From: Bacteroidota bacterium
Lineage (GTDB): Bacteria; Bacteroidota; Bacteroidia; Flavobacteriales; Weeksellaceae
Direction: 5' to 3'
Assembly (NCBI GenBank): GCA_023423715.1
Contig: JAFAFC010000035.1
Coordinates: 1 to 64,000, forward strand
Length of the DNA: 64,000 bases
Below, in pieces: positions 47,044 to 54,567 of this stretch. The stretch's first letter is position 1; each line of letters starts with the position of its first letter. The notes below the pieces were generated by a model. It had not been told where the DNA came from. It did no database searches and saw only the letters and a program-made list of their open reading frames with translations. The translations under genes were made by a program, and so were the position numbers.

Positions 47044-47301
47044 ATGAATAAATGGAAATTTGCTTCGTTTATTGAAGTTGACAAAGAGTTTCGAGTAAGT
47101 GGACTCAATATTTGGAATTATTATTGGCATTGCTCCGATCGTAAAGTAGAAGTTTTATGTCCGCAAGAAGGGCAGATTTATTTTTTCAAAGAATATGAAA
47201 TTCAAACTCCTGAAAAGTCGGTACAGTTTGTTGCTGGTGAGTTTGCAGATGCTACAATCGGTATTTATTTGAAAGACGACCTGCATGACGGTCGAATTTA
47301 A
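47044..47301 (+). CDS. Small uncharacterised protein in the phenylacetate operon
   Basis: An 85-residue soluble protein between paaE and paaA on the same strand, 67 nt after the former and 21 nt before the latter. It is rich in aromatic residues (NIWNYYWHC, IYFFKEYEI) and has two cysteines (residues about 30 and 39); it shows no signal, membrane segment or recognised motif. The predicted pattern is mainly beta. Location inside the operon suggests a role with the epoxidase, but no function can be given. Codon use resembles that of neighbours, and the spacing and AAAATTTAATCTG leader are normal. Confidence 0.72.
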   Translation: MNKWKFASFIEVDKEFRVSGLNIWNYYWHCSDRKVEVLCPQEGQIYFFKEYEIQTPEKSVQFVAGEFADATIGIYLKDDLHDGRI

Positions 47302-47322
47302 TTTAGAAATCCAAAAAATAGA

Positions 47323-48261
47323 ATGGATCACGATAAGTTTTTAGAATACGTTCAGGCCGAAAATAAAGTCGAGCCGAAAGACGTGATGCCCGATGATTAT
47401 CGGAAATTGTTAGTTCGTCAGATTTCGCAACACGCACATTCAGAGATTGTTGGTATGCTTCCCGAAGCAAATTGGATCAGTCGAGCGCCTTCTTTGAGGA
47501 GGAAAATGGCTCTTTTGGCGAAAATTCAAGATGAGGCGGGACACGGTTTATATTTGTATGCAGCGACCGAAACCTTAGGAAACGGTACAATTACGGCGGA
47601 TCGAGATGCCGCTTACAACGATATGCTTGAAGGTAAGGCGAAATATTCTAGTATTTTCAATTATCCAACGTTAAGTTGGGCAGATATTGGTGCGATTGGC
47701 TGGCTGGTAGATGGTGCTGCAATCATGAATCAAGTCATGTTGATGGGGAATTCTTACGGGCCGTATGCTCGTGCGATGGTTCGTATTTGCAAGGAAGAAT
47801 CGTTTCACCAACGTCAAGGATATGAAATTTTGATGACACTTTGCCGTGGAACCAAACAACAAAAAGAAATGGCTCAGCAAGCGTTAAATCGTTTTTGGTG
47901 GGCAGCTTTGATGATGTTCGGGCCAAATGATGATGCGTCTCCAAATTCTCAAAAATCGATGAACTATCGTGTAAAAAGAGAAAGTAATGATCATTTAAGA
48001 CAACGTTTTATTGATGTTACCGTTCCTCAAGCTGAATTCTTGGGTTTAAAAATTCCAGATGAAAAGCTAAAGTGGAATGAAGAGCGTGGTCATTATGATT
48101 TTGGCGACTTACCTTGGGACGAATTCATGGAAGTGCTCAAAGGAAATGGACCGTGCAATAAAAAACGGTTGGAAACAAAAGTTAAAGCGCAACAAGAAAA
48201 TTCTTGGGTGAAAGAGGCGGCTTTAGCCTTTTGCAAAAATCAAAAGAAAGAAGAAGTATAA
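47323..48261 (+). CDS. paaA: 1,2-phenylacetyl-CoA epoxidase, catalytic subunit PaaA
   Basis: A 312-residue di-iron oxygenase subunit that epoxidises the aromatic ring of phenylacetyl-CoA. The carboxylate/His iron ligands are expected in the segments [14 protein letters not shown] (34-47), [13 protein letters not shown] (67-79), and [13 protein letters not shown] (148-160), which contains a second ExxH. Size matches the E. coli protein (309). It acts with PaaC as heterodimer core and PaaB as bridge. Confidence 0.97.
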   Translation: MDHDKFLEYVQAENKVEPKDVMPDDYRKLLVRQISQHAHSEIVGMLPEANWISRAPSLRRKMALLAKIQDEAGHGLYLYAATETLGNGTITADRDAAYNDMLEGKAKYSSIFNYPTLSWADIGAIGWLVDGAAIMNQVMLMGNSYGPYARAMVRICKEESFHQRQGYEILMTLCRGTKQQKEMAQQALNRFWWAALMMFGPNDDASPNSQKSMNYRVKRESNDHLRQRFIDVTVPQAEFLGLKIPDEKLKWNEERGHYDFGDLPWDEFMEVLKGNGPCNKKRLETKVKAQQENSWVKEAALAFCKNQKKEEV

Positions 48262-48287
48262 ATAATGAGTTGATTGGATGATGAGTT

Positions 48288-48336
48288 AATTTGAAAATGA
48301 ATTATCACATTATCACATTCATAAATTTTTCAAATT
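48288..48336. repeat. Intergenic hairpin before paaB
   Basis: AATTTGAAAA (48288-48297) pairs with TTTTCAAATT (48327-48336), and TGAAT (48298-48302) with ATTCA (48317-48321), leaving TTA-type bulges. The loop holds two tandem copies of TATCACAT (48303-48310, 48311-48318). From memory similar AATTTGAAAA...TATCACATT elements are dispersed in flavobacterial intergenic regions, which I cannot check here. Confidence 0.6.
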
Positions 48337-48341
48337 AGTAT

Positions 48342-48623
48342 ATGGCAAACTTAGATATGTGGGAAGTTTTTATTCAAACAAAACCAGGACTTTCGCACAA
48401 GCATGCAGGAACCGTGCAAGCTCCAACAGCAGAAATGGCATTGCAAAATGCACGTGATGTGTATACAAGACGTAAAGAAGGAACTTCCATTTGGGTGGTG
48501 CCTAGTCAATACATTGTGACTTCAGAGGGAGTTGATAAAGAAGCATTTTTCGATCCTGCTGATGACAAATTATACCGTCATCCAACCTTCTATCAAATTC
48601 CAAACGACGTAAAAAATATGTAA
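48342..48623 (+). CDS. paaB: 1,2-phenylacetyl-CoA epoxidase subunit PaaB
   Basis: A 93-residue subunit, the usual size. The sequence MANLDMWEVFIQTKPGLSHKHAGTV... and the GTSIWVVPSQYIV stretch are family hallmarks. PaaB bridges PaaAC dimers and is required for activity without catalytic residues of its own. Separated from paaA by an 80-nt spacer holding a hairpin repeat, and from paaC by another. Confidence 0.96.
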   Translation: MANLDMWEVFIQTKPGLSHKHAGTVQAPTAEMALQNARDVYTRRKEGTSIWVVPSQYIVTSEGVDKEAFFDPADDKLYRHPTFYQIPNDVKNM

Positions 48624-48629
48624 TCTTTT

Positions 48630-48682
48630 GTAAAATTTACTACGTACAAGGTAAAGCGTACTTTGTACATAGTACATTTTAC
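48630..48682. repeat. Long imperfect hairpin in the paaB-paaC spacer
   Basis: Two 20-nt arms, at 48630-48649 and 48663-48682, are complementary at 18 of 20 positions around a 13-nt loop. The right arm (TTGTACATAGTAC, then A, then TTTTACAT) shares that core with the repeat before paaH. An outer TTTTGTA/TACAAAA pair extends the stem. Copies of one dispersed element are the likely explanation. Confidence 0.75.
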
Positions 48683-48701
48683 ATGATACAAAAAAGAAAA
48701 A

Positions 48702-49448
48702 ATGAATCCATTATATTATTATTTACTAAAATTAGCGGATGACACCCTGATTATGGGGCAGCGTTTGGCGGAATGGTGTGGGAAAGGTCCGTATTTGGAG
48801 GAAGATATCGCGCTTACGAACGTGGCTTTGGATTATTTGGGTCAATCAAGTAATCTTTATAAATATGCAACGCAGTTTGCGGAAGGGAAGTCGGAAGATG
48901 ATTTGGCTTTTCTACGCTATGAACACGATTATTTGAATGCCCAATTGGTTGAATTTCCGAACGGAGATTACGCACAAACTATCTTGAAAGTCTATTTTTT
49001 CAGTGTTTTTCAGAAGATTATTTATGGAAGTTTGATGAATAGTGTTGATGAACAACTTGCTGCAATTGCAGAAAAATCTCTAAAAGAAGTAAAATACCAT
49101 TACACGCATTCTAAATCTTGGGTAGAAATTTTTTCTAATGGTACCGAAGAGAGTAAATTGCGCTTAGAAAAAGGTATTCAAAATTTGTGGGAATATACCG
49201 GTGGTTTGTTTGATACAACGGAAGGTGAAGAAGATTTAGTAAAACTAGATATCGTTCCAAATCCAGCGGATTTGCAAGCAGCGTGGTTGAATCAAGTAAA
49301 ATCGGATTTCTCAAAATTTGGAATTGCACTTCCTGAAGATGAATTTATGCAAAAAGGAAGTAGAAAAGGCGTTCATACAGAATATTTCGGTTATATCCTT
49401 TGCGAATTACAATACATGCAAAGAGCCTATCCAGGCTGCGCATGGTAG
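48702..49448 (+). CDS. paaC: 1,2-phenylacetyl-CoA epoxidase subunit PaaC
   Basis: A 248-residue structural partner of PaaA with the same helical-bundle fold, but without a full di-iron set. ALDYLGQSSNLYKYA near 44-58 and EVKYHYTHSKSWV near 128-140 are recognisable family stretches. Same length as E. coli PaaC. Its last 7 nt overlap the start of paaD. Confidence 0.95.
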   Translation: MNPLYYYLLKLADDTLIMGQRLAEWCGKGPYLEEDIALTNVALDYLGQSSNLYKYATQFAEGKSEDDLAFLRYEHDYLNAQLVEFPNGDYAQTILKVYFFSVFQKIIYGSLMNSVDEQLAAIAEKSLKEVKYHYTHSKSWVEIFSNGTEESKLRLEKGIQNLWEYTGGLFDTTEGEEDLVKLDIVPNPADLQAAWLNQVKSDFSKFGIALPEDEFMQKGSRKGVHTEYFGYILCELQYMQRAYPGCAW

Positions 49449-49921
49449 AGAAAAGTCAGAATATGAAAGACCTTTGGGAACTTTTAAAAACCATTCCCGA
49501 TCCTGAAATTCCGGTTATTGATATTGTGGAATTGGGGATTGTTCGCGATGCTCAATATGTGGATGCTCAACATGTGAAAATTTGGATAACACCCACGTAT
49601 TCGGCATGTCCAGCGATGTATTCAATTGAGGAAGATATCGTGAGTTTGTTTCAAAAGGAAGGTTTGGTTGCAGAAGTAATTACGCAGCTCTCTCCCGTTT
49701 GGACGACGGGTTGGATTACGGAAGAGGCAAGAGAAAAACTTCGTGTTTACGGGATAGCGCCTCCAGATCAAGATGGTGAAAATTGGGAAAAGCCTGTTCT
49801 TTGTCCCCGTTGTCAATCCTCACAAACCAAGATGATTAGCCGTTTTGGTTCTACATTGTGTAAAGCTTCGTATCAATGTGAATCGTGCTTAGAACCTTTT
49901 GATTATTTTAAATGCCATTAG
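49442..49921 (+). CDS. paaD: Phenylacetate-degradation protein PaaD (Fe-S maturation type, DUF59)
   Basis: A protein of 159 residues: an N-terminal DUF59/MIP18 domain (LKTIPDPEIPVIDIVELGIVRD, TYSACPAMYSIEEDI) and a C-terminal zinc-ribbon-like segment (CPRCQ...CKASYQCESC, about 117-151). PaaD is thought to help assemble the iron centre of the epoxidase. I take the ATG at 49442, which overlaps the paaC stop by 7 nt; the ATG at 49463 (MKDLWELL) is an alternative. The longer upstream frame lies inside paaC. Confidence 0.9.
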   Translation: MVEKSQNMKDLWELLKTIPDPEIPVIDIVELGIVRDAQYVDAQHVKIWITPTYSACPAMYSIEEDIVSLFQKEGLVAEVITQLSPVWTTGWITEEAREKLRVYGIAPPDQDGENWEKPVLCPRCQSSQTKMISRFGSTLCKASYQCESCLEPFDYFKCH

Positions 49922-49935
49922 AAAAAAATTAAATT

Positions 49936-50733
49936 ATGTATAATCAATTCGAAATTGAAACCCATTTAGAGGGAAAATTAAAAATAGCGTATCTCAACCA
50001 ACCGGAGATCATGAATGCGATAACCAAGCCTTTGTTAAAAGAACTCAAACAATTTTTTGATGAATGTTCAAAAGATGAAACGGTACGTTGTGTTGCTATT
50101 TCAGGACGTGGACGAGCATTTTGTTCAGGGCAGAATTTAGGTGAAGCACTGAATATGGATGCGAAAAATGATGAGGCGGTTATTGTTCGAATTGTTGAAG
50201 ATTACTACAATCCAATGGTAAAATCCATTGTGGAGTGTCGTAAACCCGTCATTTCTTTAGTAAATGGTGCTGCTGTTGGTGCTGGAGCGATGTTAGCATT
50301 GATTTGTGATTTTACATTGGCGACGAAAAGTTCGTATTTCGCGCAATCGTTTGTGAATATTGGTTTGATTCCAGATACGGCGGGAACGTATTACTTGCCG
50401 AAATTGTTGGGACGTCAATTAGCGAGTTATTTAGCTTTCACAGGAAAGAAATTAAGTGCTGAAGAAGCTAAAAATATGGGTTTAATTGCTGAGGTTTTTG
50501 AAGACGAAACGTTTGCTGAAAATTCGATGGAAATCTTAACTCGAATTTCAAATATGCCTACGAAAGCGATTAGCATTACGAAAAAAGCGTTTAACGAATC
50601 GTATTTAAATTCGTTAGATAAGCAGTTGGAAGGTGAAGCAAAATGGCAGCAAGCAGCCGCAAAATCGGAAGATTTTATGGAAGGTGTAACCGCCTTTTTA
50701 CAAAAAAGAAAACCTGAATTTAAAGGAAAATAA
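49936..50733 (+). CDS. paaG: 2-(1,2-epoxy-1,2-dihydrophenyl)acetyl-CoA isomerase PaaG-like
   Basis: A 265-residue crotonase-fold protein. The oxyanion-hole stretch GRGRAFCSGQNLGEA (about 55-69) and VNGAAVGAGAMLAL (111-124) are clear, and NIGLIPDTAGTYYLPK near 138-153 matches PaaG, including the Asp that acts in isomerisation, more than the hydratase PaaF. It converts the ring epoxide to oxepin-CoA. The gene lies 14 nt after paaD. A PaaF assignment cannot be fully excluded. Confidence 0.82.
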   Translation: MYNQFEIETHLEGKLKIAYLNQPEIMNAITKPLLKELKQFFDECSKDETVRCVAISGRGRAFCSGQNLGEALNMDAKNDEAVIVRIVEDYYNPMVKSIVECRKPVISLVNGAAVGAGAMLALICDFTLATKSSYFAQSFVNIGLIPDTAGTYYLPKLLGRQLASYLAFTGKKLSAEEAKNMGLIAEVFEDETFAENSMEILTRISNMPTKAISITKKAFNESYLNSLDKQLEGEAKWQQAAAKSEDFMEGVTAFLQKRKPEFKGK

Positions 50734-50738
50734 TAAGT

Positions 50739-50797
50739 GTACAATGTATAATGTAAAAAGTATTTTCACACTACATTGTACATAGTACTTTTTACAT
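50739..50797. repeat. Interleaved inverted repeats between paaG and paaH
   Basis: Arm A GTACAATGTA (50739-50748) is complementary to A' TACATTGTAC (50772-50781). Arm B ATGTAAAAAGTA (50751-50762) is complementary to B' TACTTTTTACAT (50786-50797). The order is A-B-A'-B', so the RNA can form one hairpin or the other, or a pseudoknot if geometry allows. The right part (TTGTACATAGTAC) matches the paaB-paaC element. It ends 7 nt before the paaH ATG. Confidence 0.75.
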
Positions 50798-50804
50798 TTT
50801 ACAA

Positions 50805-51944
50805 ATGAAGAAAGTAGGAATTATAGGAGCGGGAACAATGGGGGTAGGAATCGCTCAAGTGGCGGCGACTAATGGTTGTTTCGTAACTATTTTTGATGCA
50901 AATTCTCAACAAGCGGAAAAAGCAAAAATTGGATTGCAATCAACGATAGAGAAGTTGGTTTCTAAAGGAAAGATTTCTCAAGAACAAGGTGATTCTATTC
51001 TTTCCAATTGTATTTTTTGTTCGAGTTTATCGGATTTGGCTCAAAGCGATTTGATTATTGAAGCCATTGTTGAAAATAAAGAAATCAAACATCAGGTTTT
51101 TACCGACCTAGAATCTTTGGTTTTGGAAACTTGCATTTTAGCGTCCAATACATCTTCTATTTCAATCACGTCTTTAGCTTCATGTTTGAAAAAACCAGAA
51201 CGTTTTATTGGAATTCACTTTTTCAATCCAGCGCCGTTAATGCCATTGGTGGAAATTATTCCAGGATTGTTGACGGATGCTAAATTAAGTTCTGAAATGC
51301 TTCAATTGATGGCTGATTGGGGGAAAGTTCCCGTTTTAGCGAAAGACATTCCAGGTTTTATTGTCAACCGAATTGCGCGACCTTTTTACGGTGAAGGTTT
51401 ACGAATTGTGGAGGAGGGGATTGCTACGCCGGAGCAAGTGGATGATGCAATGCGCAGTCTCGGGAATTTTAAAATGGGACCTTTTGAGTTGATGGATTTA
51501 ATTGGTGTTGATGTGAATTTTGCGGTAACCAAAACCGTTTATCAAGACTATTTTTACGATAGAAAATACCAACCAAGTTTGCTACAGCAGCGCATGAGTG
51601 AAGCGAAATTGTGGGGGAGAAAAACCGGTCGCGGATTTTATAATTATGCAGAAAATGCAGAAAACCCAATTCCGGATAAGAATGAGAAGTTGTACGCAGA
51701 GATTTTCAATCGAATTATAGCAATGTTGATTAACGAAGCGGTTGAAGCAAAACGTTTGAAAGTTGCTTCGGATGAAGATTTGGATTTGGCGATGATGAAA
51801 GGCGTAAATTATCCAAAAGGTTTATTGGCTTGGGGCGAAGAAATTGGTTTTGATCGAATTTCAAAAACACTTCACGATCTGTACGAAACCTATCAAGAAG
51901 AGCGATACAGACAGAGTCCTTTGCTTCAAAAACTAGCAAATTAA
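50805..51944 (+). CDS. paaH: 3-hydroxyacyl-CoA dehydrogenase, PaaH type
   Basis: A 379-residue NAD-dependent dehydrogenase, expected to act on 3-hydroxyadipyl-CoA in the lower phenylacetate pathway. GxGxxG loop GAGTMG is at 8-13; ASNTSSISI (about 112-120) and IGIHFFNPAPLMPLVEI (about 134-150, catalytic His) are clear. The C-terminal dimerisation domain follows, with a second partial copy from about 280. E. coli PaaH is longer (475) with a full duplicate. Confidence 0.92.
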   Translation: MKKVGIIGAGTMGVGIAQVAATNGCFVTIFDANSQQAEKAKIGLQSTIEKLVSKGKISQEQGDSILSNCIFCSSLSDLAQSDLIIEAIVENKEIKHQVFTDLESLVLETCILASNTSSISITSLASCLKKPERFIGIHFFNPAPLMPLVEIIPGLLTDAKLSSEMLQLMADWGKVPVLAKDIPGFIVNRIARPFYGEGLRIVEEGIATPEQVDDAMRSLGNFKMGPFELMDLIGVDVNFAVTKTVYQDYFYDRKYQPSLLQQRMSEAKLWGRKTGRGFYNYAENAENPIPDKNEKLYAEIFNRIIAMLINEAVEAKRLKVASDEDLDLAMMKGVNYPKGLLAWGEEIGFDRISKTLHDLYETYQEERYRQSPLLQKLAN

Positions 51945-51971
51945 TTTTTTAAAATCTACAAAAAAAGAACA

Positions 51972-52385
51972 ATGAATCCGAAAGAGCTTGCTCAATATAT
52001 GCTGAATCAAGACGCTTTTTCCCAATGGATGGGTGTTAAAATTATCGATGTAACTGAGAAATATTGCCTACTCGAAATGCCTATTCGTTTCGAAATGGTC
52101 AACGGTCTTCGGACGGTTCACGGCGGTGTGACGTTTGCCTTTGCAGATACGGCTTTAGCGTTCTCTTCAAACAATACCAACGATGCTTCTGTGGCGCTTA
52201 ATTGCGTGATTAATTTCACCAAAGCGGTGCGCGAAGGAGATACGTTGAGAGCGGAAAGTATTTTGGTTTCCGATACTCGAAAAACGGGGATTTATGATAT
52301 TAAAATCACCAATCAAAACAACGATTTAGTAGCGTCGTTTCGAGGAACGGTATATAAACTTGGAAAAGCGGTTACGGATTTATAA
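51972..52385 (+). CDS. paaI: PaaI family hotdog thioesterase
   Basis: A 137-residue single-hotdog acyl-CoA thioesterase. The RTVHGGVTFAFADTALAF stretch (about 48-65) holds the HGG motif and catalytic Asp of PaaI. It frees CoA trapped on dead-end hydroxyphenylacetyl-CoA products. Last gene of the operon here; its last 6 nt overlap the convergent FAH-family gene and no terminator lies between them. paaK, paaZ and the thiolase are not in this window. Confidence 0.93.
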   Translation: MNPKELAQYMLNQDAFSQWMGVKIIDVTEKYCLLEMPIRFEMVNGLRTVHGGVTFAFADTALAFSSNNTNDASVALNCVINFTKAVREGDTLRAESILVSDTRKTGIYDIKITNQNNDLVASFRGTVYKLGKAVTDL

Positions 52386-52985
52386 AACCCGCAAATCCAA
52401 TACTTTTTCGTCTTGAAGAAAGGCTTGTAGAACATCCTTTTCAACAACTTTTCCAACTCCTGCAGGTGTTCCTGTGAATATCAAATCGCCAACACGCAAT
52501 GTGAAATACTGCGAGACAAAAGCAATGATAGAATCGATACTAAACATCATTTGCTTCGTATTTCCATCCTGAACTTTTGCTCCATTTTTCAACAACGAAA
52601 ACGAAAGGTTTTCTAAATCATAATTCGCTTTAGGAAAGAATGAACTTAAAACGGCAGAACCATCAAAACCTTTGGCAAGTTCCCAAGGAAGTCCTTTTGA
52701 TTTAAGTTCCGATTGCAAATCACGTGCGGTAAAGTCAATTCCCAAACCGATTTCTTCGTAGTGTTTAGTCGCATTTTCTTTTTGAATGTACTTTCCACCT
52801 TTCGAAATTTTTACAACCACTTCAACTTCATAATGAACATCGTTGGAAAATTCGGGGATGTAAAAACCATTTCCCTTCAAAACAGCCGTGTCGGGCTTCA
52901 TGAAAATCACGGGTTTATCGGGAATTTCGTTTCCTAGTTCTTTCGCATGTTCCGAATAATTTCTTCCAATACAGATTATTTTCAT
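52380..52985 (-). CDS. Fumarylacetoacetate hydrolase (FAH) family protein
   Basis: A 201-residue member of the FAH superfamily. The metal-binding acidic residues are in HYEVEVVVKISK (about 50-61) and GIDFTARDLQ (about 82-91), with FTGTPAGVG near 166-174. Small members of this type are often acylpyruvases or oxaloacetate decarboxylases. The substrate is unclear. It ends a run starting at pssA and overlaps paaI tail-to-tail. Confidence 0.88.
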   Translation of the reverse strand: MKIICIGRNYSEHAKELGNEIPDKPVIFMKPDTAVLKGNGFYIPEFSNDVHYEVEVVVKISKGGKYIQKENATKHYEEIGLGIDFTARDLQSELKSKGLPWELAKGFDGSAVLSSFFPKANYDLENLSFSLLKNGAKVQDGNTKQMMFSIDSIIAFVSQYFTLRVGDLIFTGTPAGVGKVVEKDVLQAFLQDEKVLDLRVL

Positions 52986-53000
52986 GACGGTTTTTGAATT

Positions 53001-53765
53001 TTAAAATTTACTTTTTAGTTGAATTCCAGTTAGGATTTTCTTCGTGTATAAAGGGAAATCAGCATTCATAATCCAGCTGTAGTAGCCCATATCTTTTTTG
53101 AAAACCTCCAATACTTTTTGTCCTTTGTACTTTCCAAATTGGAAGATTTCGTCATCAGCATCGTCATAGCCGATCATCCCTGCTAAATCTGCAAATTTAT
53201 TATGGTAAGAAAACTCACTTAAACCTGCGATGTCTTTCGGGAGATCAGGATAATGACCAACTTGCGCATCCAAAACCTCAAAAGTTGCCATAACATCGGC
53301 TTCTGCAGAGTGAGCGTTGGTTAATTCTTTCTGACAATAGAATTTGTAAGCGGCGCTTAACGTACGTGGTTCCATTTTGTGGTAAATGGTTTGTGCATCT
53401 ACCAAACGGAATTTACTTAAATCAAAATCAACTCCAGCTCGCAAAAGTTCTTCCGCTAACAAAGGAACATCAAAACGATTGGAATTGAAGCCTCCCAAAT
53501 CCGTTCCCGCAATAAATTCAATCACTTTCGAAGCGATTTCTTTAAACGTAGGAGCGTCTTTCACTTTGTCATCCGTAATCCCATGAATATCCGAAGACGC
53601 TTGTGGAATGGGCATTTCTGGATTTACCAACCACGTTTTGGACTCTCGAGAAGCATCAGGATTGATTTTTAAAATAGAAATTTCAACAATTCGGTCTTTT
53701 CCAACGTTTGTTCCTGTTGTTTCAAGGTCGAAAACGCAAAAAGGTTTATGTAATTTAAGATTCAT
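53001..53765 (-). CDS. 3'-5' exonuclease, DnaQ-like DEDDh family
   Basis: A 254-residue protein. Exo I motif FDLETTGT (14-20), an ExoII segment near GGFNSNRFDVPLL (96-108) and Exo III HSAEADVMAT (about 148-157) give the D-E-D-D-h set. A C-terminal segment (QFGKYKGQKV) resembles the putative quorum-sensing-regulated DUF3820-type domain seen on such exonucleases. It may serve in DNA repair or as a polymerase III epsilon-like protein. 11 nt from pssA. Confidence 0.9.
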   Translation of the reverse strand: MNLKLHKPFCVFDLETTGTNVGKDRIVEISILKINPDASRESKTWLVNPEMPIPQASSDIHGITDDKVKDAPTFKEIASKVIEFIAGTDLGGFNSNRFDVPLLAEELLRAGVDFDLSKFRLVDAQTIYHKMEPRTLSAAYKFYCQKELTNAHSAEADVMATFEVLDAQVGHYPDLPKDIAGLSEFSYHNKFADLAGMIGYDDADDEIFQFGKYKGQKVLEVFKKDMGYYSWIMNADFPLYTKKILTGIQLKSKF

Positions 53766-53776
53766 ATAAAGGTAAA

Positions 53777-54493
53777 TTATTGGCTAAGTTGCTTCTGAAA
53801 AAGGATGGAAACCACCATGTAATAAACGATGGTTAATGGGATTCCTACCCAGCCAAATGAGATTAAAATAACGATACTTCCTACTAATAAAGCTAGTTTT
53901 GGATAGTTATCTTGAAGTTTCATAGATTTGAATTTCATCGCGATCATTTTGATAGGACTCACCAAAAGCCACGAACAAAGGAACGTTAAAACCAACCAAA
54001 ATCCAACACTATTGGTCATGGGAACGTATTGTCCCATTTGTTTCGTTGCATAGAACAATCCAAATAACAATATTGTGTTAGAAGGCGTGTTTAAGCCTTT
54101 GAAATAGTATTTCTGCTCCTCATCGAGGTTGAAAATAGCTAATCGTAAACAAGAAAACAAAGTCACAAAAAACCCTAGATATTTGATTTCAAACGGTAAA
54201 TGAATTCCGAATAGGTCTGCGCCAAAAGGTTCCATGGCTTTATACAACGTCAATCCAGGTAAAAATCCGAAACTCACCATATCCGCCAAAGAATCCAATT
54301 GAACTCCAAGATTAGAATTTGATTTTAAAGCGCGTGCTATAAAGCCATCGAAAAAATCCAAAACCAATGAAATAACAATACACAAAGCGGTAATTTGATA
54401 ATCGCCCAAAAGCAAATGAACGGCGCCCACGCAACCTGAAAAGAGATTTCCAAGCGTGAAAGCGTTGGCTAGATTGTTTCGTACAAAATTCAT
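53777..54493 (-). CDS. pssA: CDP-diacylglycerol--serine O-phosphatidyltransferase
   Basis: A 238-residue membrane enzyme making phosphatidylserine from CDP-diacylglycerol and serine. The CDP-alcohol phosphotransferase motif D-G-x2-A-R-x8-G-x3-D-x3-D is complete (DGFIARALKSNSNLGVQLD, then SLAD). About seven membrane helices. The start MNFVRNNLANAFTLGN at 54493 is preferred over the upstream ATG at 54541: a perfect -7 element lies between them and family members begin this way. Upstream of the exonuclease gene in one run. Confidence 0.93.
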   Translation of the reverse strand: MNFVRNNLANAFTLGNLFSGCVGAVHLLLGDYQITALCIVISLVLDFFDGFIARALKSNSNLGVQLDSLADMVSFGFLPGLTLYKAMEPFGADLFGIHLPFEIKYLGFFVTLFSCLRLAIFNLDEEQKYYFKGLNTPSNTILLFGLFYATKQMGQYVPMTNSVGFWLVLTFLCSWLLVSPIKMIAMKFKSMKLQDNYPKLALLVGSIVILISFGWVGIPLTIVYYMVVSILFQKQLSQ

Positions 54494-54498
54494 AGCGA

Positions 54499-54506
54499 CA
54501 AAATTA
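54499..54506 (-). promoter_or_regulatory. -7 promoter element TAATTTTG for pssA
   Basis: Plus-strand CAAAATTA. It ends only 5 nt before the ATG, so the transcript is probably leaderless or nearly so. Confidence 0.55.
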
Positions 54507-54567
54507 AGAAATACATTTGAGAGCGCTTCGAAAATTAGCACTCAATACGGATTTCAAGAGTTTAAAA

